Notes: a model not told the origin generated them from the letters alone. 64,000 nucleotides of DNA from Paenibacillus algicola (GCF_005577435.1 NZ_CP040396.1:2980501-3044500); one strand, 5' to 3'. Shown: positions 1 to 7,904, counted from the stretch's first letter. Numbers and translations are program-made.

Positions 1-90
1 AATATGATCAAAATCCTCGGGCTGTGCTTGTTGTTCCCACACAATCTCGATAATTCTGTGGTTCTGGTCCAAAATTTTTGTAGATGACAT
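1..90 (-). CDS. Partial unknown gene, N-terminal 30 codons
   Basis: An open frame starts with ATG at 90 and runs off the left edge with no stop, giving 30 residues beginning MSSTKILDQNHRIIE. A GGGAG ribosome binding site lies 8 nt upstream (an in-frame ATG two codons earlier is also possible but leaves less room for it). A good sigma-A type promoter sits at 146-175. I do not recognise the family from so short a piece. It is transcribed in the same direction as the efflux operon but is separated from it by a terminator at 184-214, so it is a separate unit. Confidence 0.6.
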   Translation of the reverse strand, partial: MSSTKILDQNHRIIEIVWEQQAQPEDFDHI

Positions 91-145
91 CTGCATCGCT
101 CCCGTTCTGATTTGTATGATGTATGTATAATGTTTGTCAATTGTT

Positions 146-175
146 ATTATACGCTATCCAGATTGCATTCGACAA
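146..175 (-). promoter_or_regulatory. Putative sigma-A promoter of the left-edge gene
   Basis: Reading the minus strand: -35 TTGTCG (175-170), 18-nt spacer, -10 TATAAT (151-146). It lies about 55 nt upstream of the ATG at 90. A second weaker candidate, TTGACA, is just downstream with a poor -10. Seen in sequence; activity is inferred. Confidence 0.5.
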
Positions 176-183
176 GTTTCGGT

Positions 184-214
184 ATAAAAAAGAAGCAGCG
201 CGATGCGCTGCTCT
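184..214 (-). terminator. Rho-independent terminator of the efflux operon
   Basis: Eight-bp inverted repeat AGCAGCGC / GCGCTGCT with a 3-nt loop (GAT/ATC), followed on the minus strand by a T-rich run. It lies about 47 nt downstream of the permease stop codon. Confidence 0.8.
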
Positions 215-260
215 TCTATTATCCCGTCATTGACGTATAGTACCGCTAGCTCTATTAATG

Positions 261-1433
261 TTAATTAAATCGCAGAGCTTCAATCGGCTTCAGCTTGGCC
301 GCCTTATTGGCCGGGAACACCCCGAACATGACACCAATCAGCACGGAGAAGCCGAACGCAGTCAGGACCGTATCTGCGCTGTACACAATCGGTATATTCA
401 TGAGACTTGAGACCAATTGTCCGGTTCCGAAGCCCAGCAGGATGCCAAGTACGCCGCCAAGGCCGCTCAGCACCATTGATTCAATCAGAAACTGTACCAG
501 AATATCGCGGCGCTTCGCTCCGATCGCTTTGCGAATCCCGATCTCCCGGGTCCGCTCAGTGACCGACACCAGCATAATATTCATAATCCCAATGCCTCCA
601 ACCAGCAGTGAAATCGCCGCAATTCCTGCCAGCGTCACCGTCAAGGTATCCGTAATGGAGCTCATCGTGTCCAGCGTATCCTGCTGATTGAAGATGCGGA
701 AGCTGCTGGGATCCCCCCGGAACTGCTTTGCGATTTCCTGCTCCACGCTTTCGGAGACAGAATCAATGGTGTCCGGAGAGCTTGCTTGAATAAAAATCGC
801 CGGGACCCCTTTGGAGCTGGCCAGACGCTCTGCCGCGGTCAAAGGCAGGATGACCACATCATCCATTGATCCCTGGGCTGTGCTGCCCTTCTCGGCTAGA
901 ACCCCGACTACCTTGTAGCGCGTGCCATTTATGAGGATAAATTCGCCAACGGGCGAGTTGAACCCGAACAGCTCCTGAGCCGTGCTGTATCCCACCACCG
1001 CCACCTTTTGATAAAAGTCCAGGTCAATCTGGGATAAGAAGCGGCCCTGAGCGACCTCATAATCGCGGATGAGGGCATAATCTGAATTCGTACCCGTGAC
1101 GCTGACATCCACCGAGCGATTGCCGAACTTGACGCTTGCATTTTGTGAATTGTACGGGGCGAGATACTGCACCCCCTCCAGCTCTTTCAAGTTCATCGCT
1201 TCCTCGTAATGCAGCGTCGTTGACGCCCCGCGTCCGGTAATGCTGACCGTTAACAGATTTGTTCCGAGGCTTTCTACCTGCTCTGTCACTTCTTTGGTGG
1301 TGCCCTGTCCCAAAGAGACAAGCGCAATGACGGCGGTAACCCCGATAATAATGCCGAGCATGGTCAGCGTGGAGCGGAGCTTGTTGGACCAGATGCTTTT
1401 TAAAGCCATTTTCAACCCTTGCAGGATGTTCAT
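261..1433 (-). CDS. MacB/YknZ-type ABC transporter permease
   Basis: 390-aa membrane subunit of a three-part export system of the MacAB / YknXYZ type, which exports peptides or toxic compounds in a way that depends on a membrane-fusion partner. N-terminal helix at about residues 20-43, a large extracytoplasmic MacB_PCD-like domain (about 45-260), then three helices of the FtsX permease domain (about 265-385), with the typical segment [20 protein letters not shown]. Only four transmembrane helices and no fused ATPase, as in Gram-positive YknZ. It is the last gene of the operon; the ATPase gene ends 5 nt upstream. Substrate is unknown; cationic antimicrobial peptides or a self-produced toxin are possibilities by analogy only. 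Confidence 0.9.
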   Translation of the reverse strand: MNILQGLKMALKSIWSNKLRSTLTMLGIIIGVTAVIALVSLGQGTTKEVTEQVESLGTNLLTVSITGRGASTTLHYEEAMNLKELEGVQYLAPYNSQNASVKFGNRSVDVSVTGTNSDYALIRDYEVAQGRFLSQIDLDFYQKVAVVGYSTAQELFGFNSPVGEFILINGTRYKVVGVLAEKGSTAQGSMDDVVILPLTAAERLASSKGVPAIFIQASSPDTIDSVSESVEQEIAKQFRGDPSSFRIFNQQDTLDTMSSITDTLTVTLAGIAAISLLVGGIGIMNIMLVSVTERTREIGIRKAIGAKRRDILVQFLIESMVLSGLGGVLGILLGFGTGQLVSSLMNIPIVYSADTVLTAFGFSVLIGVMFGVFPANKAAKLKPIEALRFN

Positions 1434-1438
1434 CTCAT

Positions 1439-2131
1439 TTAAGCTCCTTCCTCGGTCAGTCTTCCGTCCGAGATCTTAACGATCCGGCCCGCCTGCCGGG
1501 AAATCTCCTGATCATGCGTAATCAGAATGATGGTGTGCCCCGCTTCATTCAGATTGTGAATCAGGCTCATCACCTCTTTGCCTGTCCGGCTGTCCAGCGC
1601 CCCTGTCGGTTCATCCGCCAGCAAAATCGGAGGATCCCCGGCAAGTGCTCTGGCAATCGCGAGACGCTGCTGCTGACCTCCGGACAGCTCCATCGGCTTG
1701 TTGTACAGCTTCTCCTGCAATCCCACCTTCGCCAGCGCATCTGCTGCCAGCTCGCGGCGTTTGCGGGCGGGCAGGCCGCGGTAGATCAGGGGCAGCTCTA
1801 CATTTTCCAGCGCACTCAAGCGGTTCAAAAGATTATAACTCTGAAAAATAAACCCGATCTTCCGGTTCCGTATTTCAGCCAGCAAATGATCATTTAATCC
1901 GCTGATCTCTTCTCCATCCAGCAAATACTGACCAGAGGTCGGAGTATCCAAGCATCCCAGCACATTCATGAGCGTAGACTTACCGGATCCGGATGGGCCG
2001 ACAATGCTCAGGAAATCCCCCCGCTGAATGCGTAGAGAGACATCATCCAGCGCTTTGACCCACTCGCCCCCCATCAAGTAATGCTTGCTGACCTTGTTGA
2101 TCTGTATGAGTGCATCCTTCTCGCCCGGCAT
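1439..2131 (-). CDS. ABC transporter ATP-binding protein, YknY/LolD type
   Basis: 230-aa cytoplasmic ATPase that powers the neighbouring permease. Walker [10 protein letters not shown] at residues 45-53, Q-loop in FQSYNLL, signature LSGGQQQR, Walker B ILLADEPT followed by GALDS, and the switch histidine in ITHDQ. This set is standard for the MacB/LolD/FtsE branch. Its start codon overlaps the stop of the membrane-fusion gene (TAATG at 2131), so the two are translationally coupled. Length is normal for the family and all catalytic motifs are intact. Confidence 0.95.
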   Translation of the reverse strand: MPGEKDALIQINKVSKHYLMGGEWVKALDDVSLRIQRGDFLSIVGPSGSGKSTLMNVLGCLDTPTSGQYLLDGEEISGLNDHLLAEIRNRKIGFIFQSYNLLNRLSALENVELPLIYRGLPARKRRELAADALAKVGLQEKLYNKPMELSGGQQQRLAIARALAGDPPILLADEPTGALDSRTGKEVMSLIHNLNEAGHTIILITHDQEISRQAGRIVKISDGRLTEEGA

Positions 2132-3486
2132 TAGTTTCCTCCTCCCATGCCGTCAGGACGGGCCCGTTGTCCTCCAAGACCGGCGCCACCTCCGCCGCCA
2201 GCACCCGGGAACAGCCCTCCCATCCCGGCATTCATCGGTGTTGCGGCTGAGGAGGAAGCCGTCACCGGAAGCTGCACCAGATCGCCTTCATTCAAGCCGG
2301 AGATAATCTCAATGAAATCCTCATTATGAACGCCAACCTCCACCATGACCTGCATGCCTTGCCCCGCCGCAGCCGTCATTCCGCCACTGCCCGGCTGTTT
2401 ACCTGTCAAGCTGCGCATGCCTCCGCCTGCACCAGTGCCCATCCCGGAACCGCCTCCTTCAGCACCGGCCACTCTCATTCGCTCCGCCCGGGCTGCTTGA
2501 ACTTCTTCGGAACCGGGTGTGTCTTGTGCCGGATTCGCAGTGTCCTCCTCGTCATCCGTGGAGCCGGACGCCGGCTCATTTTGCGGAACCCGTACGTAAT
2601 ACTGGTTCTGCGAAGACTGCACGGCTGTAATCGGGAGATACAGCACATCGGCTTTTTGCTCGACCTGAATTGTTGCTTCCGCTGACATTCCGCTCTTGAG
2701 ACCGGTGTGATCCTTCAGAAGAATGGTGACCTCAAAATGTGCCACGCCGCCCGTTGAGTTCCCTTCCTCGGCGATCTGAGTCACTTCTCCGGTATAGCTT
2801 TGTTGCGGCAACGCTTCAACCAGAACCTCTGCAGCCTGCCCCAGCTTCACCTTGGCAATGTCCAGCTCATCCACGTTGACCTTCATTTGCAGGTGGCTGT
2901 AATCCACGATCTCCAGAAGATTTACGCTTTGGTTGATTACATCTCCGGCCTTAACCTCAATTCCCTGTACTCTTCCGTCTGCCGGAGCTTTAATGACCTC
3001 TGCGACCTGGGCTTCCACCAGAGCGTCAATCTCCAGCTGATTCAGTTCCATGTCCAGCTCCTGCTTGCGAATGCTGACAGTCAGAGATTCGCGAACGTCC
3101 TCGTCGGCCGCCTCATCCCACTTCTTCTGCAGCTCATCCAGCTCCAGCTGCTTCTTTTCCATATTCAGCTCCTGCACGCGCAGCTTGTCTGAAACATCCT
3201 CCGCTTCCAGCGTAATTAGCACATCGCCCGCCTTGACCTCCTCTTTCTCGGCTACGTGCACTTGCGCGATGGTCCTGTTGTCGCTGAACTTCACGATTTC
3301 TCGGGCAGCGGGCTCAATGCTGCCGGTACCGCTGACGTGGACCTCCAGCACTCCTTTTTGCACAGTAACTACCGGGGAAGCTGCCGCCTGTGTGGCCTCT
3401 GTAGGCTTAAGGTATGAATACCCCCACCATGCCCCTAATCCCGTAAGGCCTATTCCCGCCGCTAGTAATAATCCCTTCCATTTCAT
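2131..3486 (-). CDS. HlyD/RND-type membrane fusion protein, YknX-like
   Basis: 451-aa membrane-anchored adaptor that links the ABC permease to the outside of the cell. N-terminal signal-anchor helix (about residues 5-25), first half of the lipoyl-like hairpin domain (about 40-100), a coiled-coil hairpin rich in E, L and Q (about 100-160), the second lipoyl half containing APADGRVQGIEV (about 165-200), then beta-barrel domains. Odd feature: the C-terminal domain is interrupted from about residue 300 by an acidic stretch and then a Gly/Met/Ser-rich stretch, and the protein ends in another Gly-rich tail. These low-complexity parts are not typical of YknX as I know it. First gene of the operon; promoter with direct repeats at 3555-3587. 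Confidence 0.88.
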   Translation of the reverse strand: MKWKGLLLAAGIGLTGLGAWWGYSYLKPTEATQAAASPVVTVQKGVLEVHVSGTGSIEPAAREIVKFSDNRTIAQVHVAEKEEVKAGDVLITLEAEDVSDKLRVQELNMEKKQLELDELQKKWDEAADEDVRESLTVSIRKQELDMELNQLEIDALVEAQVAEVIKAPADGRVQGIEVKAGDVINQSVNLLEIVDYSHLQMKVNVDELDIAKVKLGQAAEVLVEALPQQSYTGEVTQIAEEGNSTGGVAHFEVTILLKDHTGLKSGMSAEATIQVEQKADVLYLPITAVQSSQNQYYVRVPQNEPASGSTDDEEDTANPAQDTPGSEEVQAARAERMRVAGAEGGGSGMGTGAGGGMRSLTGKQPGSGGMTAAAGQGMQVMVEVGVHNEDFIEIISGLNEGDLVQLPVTASSSAATPMNAGMGGLFPGAGGGGGAGLGGQRARPDGMGGGN

Positions 3487-3554
3487 CTTTGTCCATCCCC
3501 CTCAATCTGATATGAAGCCTGTGTTCTTCATGAAGTCACATTGCCATAACAGTA

Positions 3555-3587
3555 AAAATAGCACGACATCATGAACACAACATGAAC
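3555..3587 (-). promoter_or_regulatory. Efflux-operon promoter with 11-bp direct repeats (response regulator site)
   Basis: On the minus strand the hexamer GTTCAT occurs twice, at 3587-3582 and 3576-3571, start-to-start spacing 11 bp. Ten nt after the second copy comes a -10-like TATTTT (3560-3555). The response-regulator gene has the same arrangement (GTTCAC twice, 11-bp period, 10 nt, TATACT at 5742-5774). Tandem hexamers with one-turn spacing overlapping the -35 region are characteristic of OmpR/PhoB-family activators. I infer that the adjacent regulator binds both. Confidence 0.7.
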
Positions 3588-3602
3588 AAGCCGCTCCGGA
3601 TA

Positions 3603-3639
3603 CAAAAAAACCGCTCTTGAATTATTCATTCAAGAGCGG
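3603..3639 (-). terminator. Terminator overlapping the histidine-kinase stop codon
   Basis: Ten-bp perfect inverted repeat CCGCTCTTGA / TCAAGAGCGG (3611-3620 and 3630-3639) followed on the minus strand by seven T. The 5' arm is made of the last sense codons of the kinase gene, and the stop codon lies at the loop and 3' arm. Confidence 0.85.
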
Positions 3640-5025
3640 TAATGAAAACACAAAGGAAGAGCCCTTTCCTAGTACACTGGTTACGGAGATGTCGGTATCG
3701 TGCAGCTCGATAATGTGCTTGACAATCGACAAGCCAATTCCGGTGCCCGTCTTGCTGCTGCGGGCCTTGTCGCTTTTGTAGAACCTTTCCCAGATCAGGC
3801 TCAGCTCTTCAGGCGAGATGCCGCTGCCATGATCCTGAACCGTAACGACTGCCTGGTCCCCGATGACTTCTATTGTGACCTGAATCTCACTGCCTCGCCT
3901 GGAATGCTGCAGCGCATTTTGCAGCAGGTTAATCATGACCTGGCCAATCCGGTCCTCATCCGCATCCACGTACAGGTCGCCATGGACATTATGCAAATGT
4001 ACGGCCACCCCGTGCTGATAAAACATCGGCTCGATCCTGGCCATAGTCAGCCGTATTTGCTCCGACAAGTTAAAGCGGGTCCGGGTAATCCCGAACTGTC
4101 CCGCTTCAATGCTGGCAATATCCAGAAGATCCCCCACCAGCTTCATCATGCGATCAGAGGAGTCCCGAATCAGCTCCAAATAATGCGTATGCCGCTCCGG
4201 TGGAATGGTGCCGTCCAGCATAGCACTCAAAAAGCCGTGCATTGACGTAATCGGTGTCTTGAGATCATGGGAGACGTTCGCAAGGAACTCCCTGCGCATG
4301 CCTTCTATAGAAGACAGCTCCTCAGCCATGACATTAATCGTTTGACTCAGCTGTCCAATCTCATCTCCGGAGGTGATGTGCAGACGCTCCCGGAAATCTC
4401 CCTTGGCGTATTTCAGCGCCGCCTGGCTCATCTGCTTCAGCGGATCGGTCATCCGGCGCGACAGCAGATAGAAGAAAATAAATGCAATCGGCAGGGCAAT
4501 CGACGTGCTCAGGATATAGGGATTGACGATGCGGCGAATCTCCCTGTCCGAGATATAGGACTGAATGAGCAGGGCTTTTTCCATCAGCTCTCCTTCAATG
4601 TAAACCCCCGTCACCAGAAGTGTTCGGTCTCCTTCCTTATACTCCTGACGCAGCTCCTGACCTGTCAGCACCTGCTGTATCCATGTCAGATCGACCGCCG
4701 TTCCCGTATGTGAGTTCCCGAACGCATACAGAAGCTGTCCCTGTGCATCGTACACCTGATATAGCCTGCTGCCAGGCCCCATACTGAAAGTCAGCGACTG
4801 CTTAAGCGCTTCCTGGGACCATCCCGCTTCCCGCGCCTGCACGATATGCTGAATCACGCGCTGCTGCTGCATGTTTTCAGAGCTGCGGATGCCGTCCCAG
4901 AGCTGTTTTTTGACGACATGAAACAGAACGAGGCTGGACAGGGCAAACGAGACCAGCATAATGAGCATAAAGCTCAACATCAGCTTGGCGAACAATGTGT
5001 TCCGCCACTTGTTCCACCACGTCAT
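3622..5025 (-). CDS. Sensor histidine kinase
   Basis: 467-aa membrane sensor kinase paired with the regulator gene upstream. TM1 about residues 13-37, an extracytoplasmic sensor region of about 130 residues, TM2 about 168-188, HAMP (about 190-240), HisKA with the phosphoacceptor H253 in NVSHDLKTP, then HATPase_c with N-box LLQNALQHS, G1 DHGSGIS and G2 GTGIGLSIVKH. The start ATG overlaps the regulator stop (ATGA), indicating coupling. Likely job, from context: sense cell-envelope or peptide stress and switch on the adjacent efflux operon. The large sensor domain means it is not the intramembrane-sensing BceS type. Confidence 0.92.
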   Translation of the reverse strand: MTWWNKWRNTLFAKLMLSFMLIMLVSFALSSLVLFHVVKKQLWDGIRSSENMQQQRVIQHIVQAREAGWSQEALKQSLTFSMGPGSRLYQVYDAQGQLLYAFGNSHTGTAVDLTWIQQVLTGQELRQEYKEGDRTLLVTGVYIEGELMEKALLIQSYISDREIRRIVNPYILSTSIALPIAFIFFYLLSRRMTDPLKQMSQAALKYAKGDFRERLHITSGDEIGQLSQTINVMAEELSSIEGMRREFLANVSHDLKTPITSMHGFLSAMLDGTIPPERHTHYLELIRDSSDRMMKLVGDLLDIASIEAGQFGITRTRFNLSEQIRLTMARIEPMFYQHGVAVHLHNVHGDLYVDADEDRIGQVMINLLQNALQHSRRGSEIQVTIEVIGDQAVVTVQDHGSGISPEELSLIWERFYKSDKARSSKTGTGIGLSIVKHIIELHDTDISVTSVLGKGSSFVFSLPLLNE

Positions 5026-5711
5026 CGCAAGACCACCTCAAATTTATAGCCTACACCGCGAATCGTCGTAATGCTGCTGCTAGTGGCGTAAGCTTTCAGC
5101 TTCTCACGGACTCGCTTGATATGAACATCCACAGTACGGGGGTCCCCTTCGTACAAATAGCCCCATATCTGATCCAGCAGCTGCTGGCGGGTAAACACAC
5201 GGTTCGGGTTCTTGACTAGATAATAGAGCAGCTCCATCTCCTTTGGCGGCAGGGTGAGCACCTCATTCGCGATCCTAACCACGTACTCCCCCATGTCCAG
5301 CGATACCCCGCCTGCCGTGATCACGGTCTCCTGCATAAAAGAAGGATCATATCGCCGAAGGACCGCCTGAATTCTCGCCATCAGTTCTTTCGGATCAAAC
5401 GGCTTGACGATATAATCATCCGCCCCGAGATTCAGCCCCCGGATTCGATCGTAAGCCTCCCCCTTGCCCGTCAGCATAATGACCGGAATTCCCGACTCCT
5501 TGCGGAGTCTCTCACAGATCTCCCATCCCCCCATGCCCGGCAGCATGACGTCCAGCAGCACCATGTCGGGATGCTCCTCATAGACCTTATCCAGACCCGT
5601 AATTCCGTCATGCGCTTCCATGACGCCATGCCCTTCCTTCTCCGCATACAGACGCACCAGCTCGCAAATCAGCGGATCATCCTCAATGATTAACAGGTTT
5701 AATTTTCTCAT
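5022..5711 (-). CDS. OmpR/PhoB-family response regulator
   Basis: 229-aa transcription factor. Receiver domain (1-115) with acidic pocket E10/D11/D12, phosphorylation site D54 in LLDVMLPGM, the conserved T in MLTGKGE and K in VKPF. Winged-helix DNA-binding domain (about 130-228) with the RTVDVHIKRVREKL recognition region. First gene of a two-gene operon with the kinase (4-nt overlap). Its own promoter carries the same direct repeat as the efflux operon, suggesting positive autoregulation and control of yknXYZ-like export genes. Confidence 0.94.
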   Translation of the reverse strand: MRKLNLLIIEDDPLICELVRLYAEKEGHGVMEAHDGITGLDKVYEEHPDMVLLDVMLPGMGGWEICERLRKESGIPVIMLTGKGEAYDRIRGLNLGADDYIVKPFDPKELMARIQAVLRRYDPSFMQETVITAGGVSLDMGEYVVRIANEVLTLPPKEMELLYYLVKNPNRVFTRQQLLDQIWGYLYEGDPRTVDVHIKRVREKLKAYATSSSITTIRGVGYKFEVVLR

Positions 5712-5741
5712 TCTCAGGCTCCATCATGTTCATTTCCTCAA

Positions 5742-5774
5742 AGTATAGCATAGGTGTGTGAACGGTAAGTGAAC
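5742..5774 (-). promoter_or_regulatory. Regulator-gene promoter with 11-bp direct repeats
   Basis: Minus strand: GTTCAC at 5774-5769 and 5763-5758 (period 11 bp), 10 nt, then -10 TATACT (5747-5742). This is the same geometry as the efflux-operon promoter at 3555-3587. The site is about 31 nt upstream of the ATG at 5711. Repeats and spacing are seen directly; binding by the adjacent regulator is inferred. Confidence 0.7.
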
Positions 5775-6121
5775 AGTGCTATCAATAAATAAAGCAGTCA
5801 TTCAGTGACGGTCCATAAGAGAATCATTCCTGCACAGGCGATTCTTTGGATTGGAGAAATTTTGATGAGGGATACCCGCAAGGCTTGCGCGGCGTAGATT
5901 ATTTATAGTGAGCATTTTGCATTAATCTGAGCCTTTGAACCAAAAGGATTTTCAAACACAAAAAGGGACTTCACCCCAACTTGGCGAAGTTTTTTGATGA
6001 CCAAACTAAAAACCCCAAAGAATGGAGAAAGTCACTTTGGTAGCTTCTTTAAGAAAATCTGTTTTCCTTTGAAGATCTGATAAAAATGCACCAAGCAGTC
6101 ATCACGAGCGGACAATCGACT
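5775..6121. other. Intergenic stretch with no recognisable gene
   Basis: About 350 nt with many stops in all frames. The only structure I see is a hairpin followed by Ts at 5968-5995 (listed separately) and a small CCAAAG/CTTTGG pair near 6016-6041. It is more AT-rich than the flanks and looks like eroded accessory DNA. Confidence 0.5.
5968..5995 (+). terminator. Possible terminator in the eroded region
   Basis: ACTTCACC / GGCGAAGT stem with one A-C mismatch, a 7-nt loop, followed by six T on the plus strand. No plus-strand gene now lies directly upstream, so it may be left from a deleted gene. Confidence 0.35.
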
Positions 6122-6310
6122 TTACCGGTGGCGTGAGGGCAGCGAAATTCGTTTGCTTATATAACTCAACCCATGACTATTGTGATACAAAAAGATATTA
6201 AACGTCCCTGATTCCACTTGGAGAAAAGGATGCAACCCCATCTCTTTTGCAGACATAGTAAGGTGTTGGAAGAACAATGGATACTCTGGACTAATGGCGA
6301 GCACTACCTC
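6122..6310 (-). pseudogene. Possible gene remnant of about 60 codons
   Basis: A minus-strand open frame of about 60 codons, containing SPEYPLFFQHL and GLSYISKRI, with no ribosome binding site and no downstream partner. The pattern (a hydrophobic segment, then HPFLQVES, then HGLSYIS) vaguely recalls the end of a LysR-type effector domain, but this is a weak impression. It may be the 3' fragment of a decayed regulator or a chance frame. Confidence 0.2.
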
Positions 6311-6404
6311 CGATAATACGTTGATTGATGTTCTAGCCTCCTATATATGCAAGTAGACCAGATATTATAACAACAATAAATGATCAGACATGTAATACTC
6401 GTGA

Positions 6405-6569
6405 CTGTTTAGATATGCAATCGTTCACGATACGTGGAGCAATACTCCTACCGATGTTTATTTCTATTTAGATCAACTTTCCTTTTATGAAATTGTTAAG
6501 GTGTTACCTCAGGAACAAGCACATATTTCTGAAGCCCCCCTCACAAAGTGGCTTCAGAAACTTTATTGA
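6405..6569 (+). pseudogene. 3' fragment of an unknown gene upstream of the lipoprotein
   Basis: Open frame from just after an in-frame TGA (6402-6404) to TGA at 6567-6569, about 54 codons, with no plausible start codon. The translation (for example YAIVHDTWSNTPTDVYFYLD) has a normal residue mix and looks like real coding sequence. It ends 14 nt before the TTG start of the lipoprotein gene, the spacing expected for two genes of one operon. I read it as the surviving 3' end of a gene whose 5' part was lost. Family not recognised. Confidence 0.35.
6526..6560. repeat. 11-bp perfect inverted repeat
   Basis: TTTCTGAAGCC (6526-6536) and GGCTTCAGAAA (6550-6560) with a 13-nt spacer, directly before the lipoprotein ribosome binding site and inside the end of the upstream fragment. 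It could form a hairpin in the transcript. The tail CTTTATT is a poor U-tract, so terminator function is uncertain. Confidence 0.5.
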
Positions 6570-6583
6570 AAGAGGTGTTAAGC

Positions 6584-7024
6584 TTGATTAAAAACCTATT
6601 TGTATTTATTTTATCACTATTATTTATTGTAATATCTGGATGTAATAATGAGAATTCAATAAAAATTGAACCTGACAAAGTAGTATCACCTCTAGCAGAT
6701 AAAGTTAATTTTGATTTAATGAAAATTAAAAAAATTGAAGTCCTTTTTGGAGATGGAAGAAAACTATTAATCGATGGTAAAGAAGACATTGATAAAATTT
6801 CAAAACAACTTATACTGATCAATGTTGAAAAACAACAATCAGAAATCGGTCCCGGTTATCTATATAATTTAGAAATCTACGAGGATAAAAATACTATTAG
6901 CGTATCTAATAATACCATTAGTATCGAAGGGGAAAATTACAAGCCAGTTGGAGATGAAATGAATAAACTAAATAAAATTATAATCGAGTTGGGTCGAAAA
7001 CAATTATCAGGTATAGAAATATAA
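6584..7024 (+). CDS. Small AT-rich lipoprotein of unknown function
   Basis: 146-aa predicted lipoprotein. I place the start at TTG 6584 because AAAGAGGTG precedes it by 7 nt and the product then begins MIKNLFVFIL with lipobox VISGC and lipidated C20; the upstream in-frame GTG at 6548 would put a charged segment before the signal peptide. The mature part is rich in K, I, N and E, with beta-strand-like alternation (KKIEVLFGDGRKLLIDG), suggesting a compact secreted domain. It is much more AT-rich than neighbouring housekeeping genes and lies in a patch of gene fragments by a tRNA gene, so it may have been acquired horizontally. No family recognised. Confidence 0.7.
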   Translation: MIKNLFVFILSLLFIVISGCNNENSIKIEPDKVVSPLADKVNFDLMKIKKIEVLFGDGRKLLIDGKEDIDKISKQLILINVEKQQSEIGPGYLYNLEIYEDKNTISVSNNTISIEGENYKPVGDEMNKLNKIIIELGRKQLSGIEI

Positions 7025-7149
7025 CTGGAGTTGTCCATAAAAGTGTAGTTCGAAAACACACTCATATAGGAATCACGTTACTACGCTGCTTGTGACAGCA
7101 TTTTCTCGCAATATATAGTTGGGGGTCAACCCCCAGGATTAGAGGTATT

Positions 7150-7460
7150 GACGTCCGGGCCTAAAGGAGCCGACAAATCGAGTTGGGAGGTCTGAAGATG
7201 AACGAACCCACATTGAAGAAGGCCATGGATACGCTGGAATTTCTAAGCCAGGATCGGGAGACTCGCCGCTTATATGAGGAGAGGCAAAAATATTAGCATG
7301 ATGAAGCTTCCATGATGAAGTGGCTACGGAAAATGGAGAACGCAAGAAAGCTATCGAGATTGCCAAGAACATGCTTTCCTTAGGGTTGGATGTTGGAATC
7401 GTCGCAAAAGCCAGCGGTCTCTCTGAAGCAGAAATCGAATCGCTGAGGCCGACTCAATAA
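7150..7460 (+). pseudogene. Decayed Rpn-family nuclease (PD-(D/E)XK 'transposase-like') C-terminus
   Basis: Pieces of the typical Rpn C-terminal half occur in order but in different frames: GADKSSWEV, then (after a one-base shift) MNEPTLKKAMDTLEFLSQD and RLYEERQK ending at a TAG near 7295, then after a further shift AIEIAKNMLSLGLDVGIV and the final ASGLSEAEIESL to TAA at 7458-7460. The nuclease domain is absent. Intact members are about 280-300 aa recombination-promoting nucleases with a helical C-terminal tail. A short GGGGG/CCCCC hairpin lies just upstream (7119-7136). The fragment is not expected to be functional. Confidence 0.75.
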
Positions 7461-7508
7461 TCTTCACCGATTACTGACCGCCTTTCATCCAAGTGTTGAA
7501 ATACATAG

Positions 7509-7550
7509 TCGCCTTGCCCTGATTAATAGGACAAGGCGATATCGTTTTTT
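7509..7550 (+). terminator. Terminator downstream of the Rpn remnant
   Basis: Stem TCGCCTTG / CAAGGCGA extended by a mismatch and CC/GG, loop about 9 nt, then TATCG and six T. Orientation fits the end of the plus-strand Rpn pseudogene. Confidence 0.7.
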
Positions 7551-7616
7551 ATTGAATACGATGCAAGTGTAACCAAACGTGTGACCAAGACTCCAAATCA
7601 CTAACGTTTCGGGCAT

Positions 7617-7661
7617 AGAAAAAACCGCCAAACACCCGGAATCCCTTGTGTTTAGCGGCCT
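7617..7661 (-). terminator. Terminator of tRNA-Ala
   Basis: CCGCCAAACAC / GTGTTTAGCGG stem with one mismatch; on the minus strand it is followed by TTTTTTC. It begins about 10 nt after the 3' end of the tRNA. T residues on the other side make it potentially bidirectional. Confidence 0.75.
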
Positions 7662-7670
7662 TTTTCAATA

Positions 7671-7743
7671 TGGAGCCTAGGGGGATCGAACCCCTGACCT
7701 CATCGCTGCCAGCGATGCGCTCTCCCAGCTGAGCTAAGGCCCC
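7671..7743 (-). tRNA. tRNA-Ala (anticodon GGC)
   Basis: 73-nt cloverleaf: acceptor GGGGCCT / AGGCTCC with discriminator A, D-arm GCTC...GAGC, anticodon stem CATCG/CGATG with loop CTGGCAG (anticodon GGC), T-arm AGGGG TTCGATC CCCCT. The G3:U70 wobble pair, the classical alanine identity element, is present. CCA is not encoded. The gene is single, with its own promoter and terminator, and its 3' end faces the degraded AT-rich patch, a usual position for integrated elements, although I find no direct repeat of its 3' end within the window. Confidence 0.97.
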
Positions 7744-7801
7744 AAAATATGTAAATTTTCAAGTCCTTAATGAAGATCCCCTTCAAAAAGAACACTCCAA
7801 T

Positions 7802-7830
7802 AATATATCATGCCCCTTTCTTTTATGCAA
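7802..7830 (-). promoter_or_regulatory. Promoter of tRNA-Ala
   Basis: Minus strand: -35 TTGCAT (7830-7825), 17-nt spacer, -10 TATATT (7807-7802), about 60 nt upstream of the tRNA 5' end. Confidence 0.65.
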
Positions 7831-7904
7831 GTCTTATTTTTCTGAGTGTTTACATCCTCCTCCCCCATTTCGCATTTCCCTTAAAAAAAAGGTAAAATAG
7901 ACAA

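Noticed and set aside
6122..6310. LysR-type regulator fragment
   Set aside because: Resemblance is limited to a few hydrophobic positions; kept only as a low-confidence remnant, not as a regulator.
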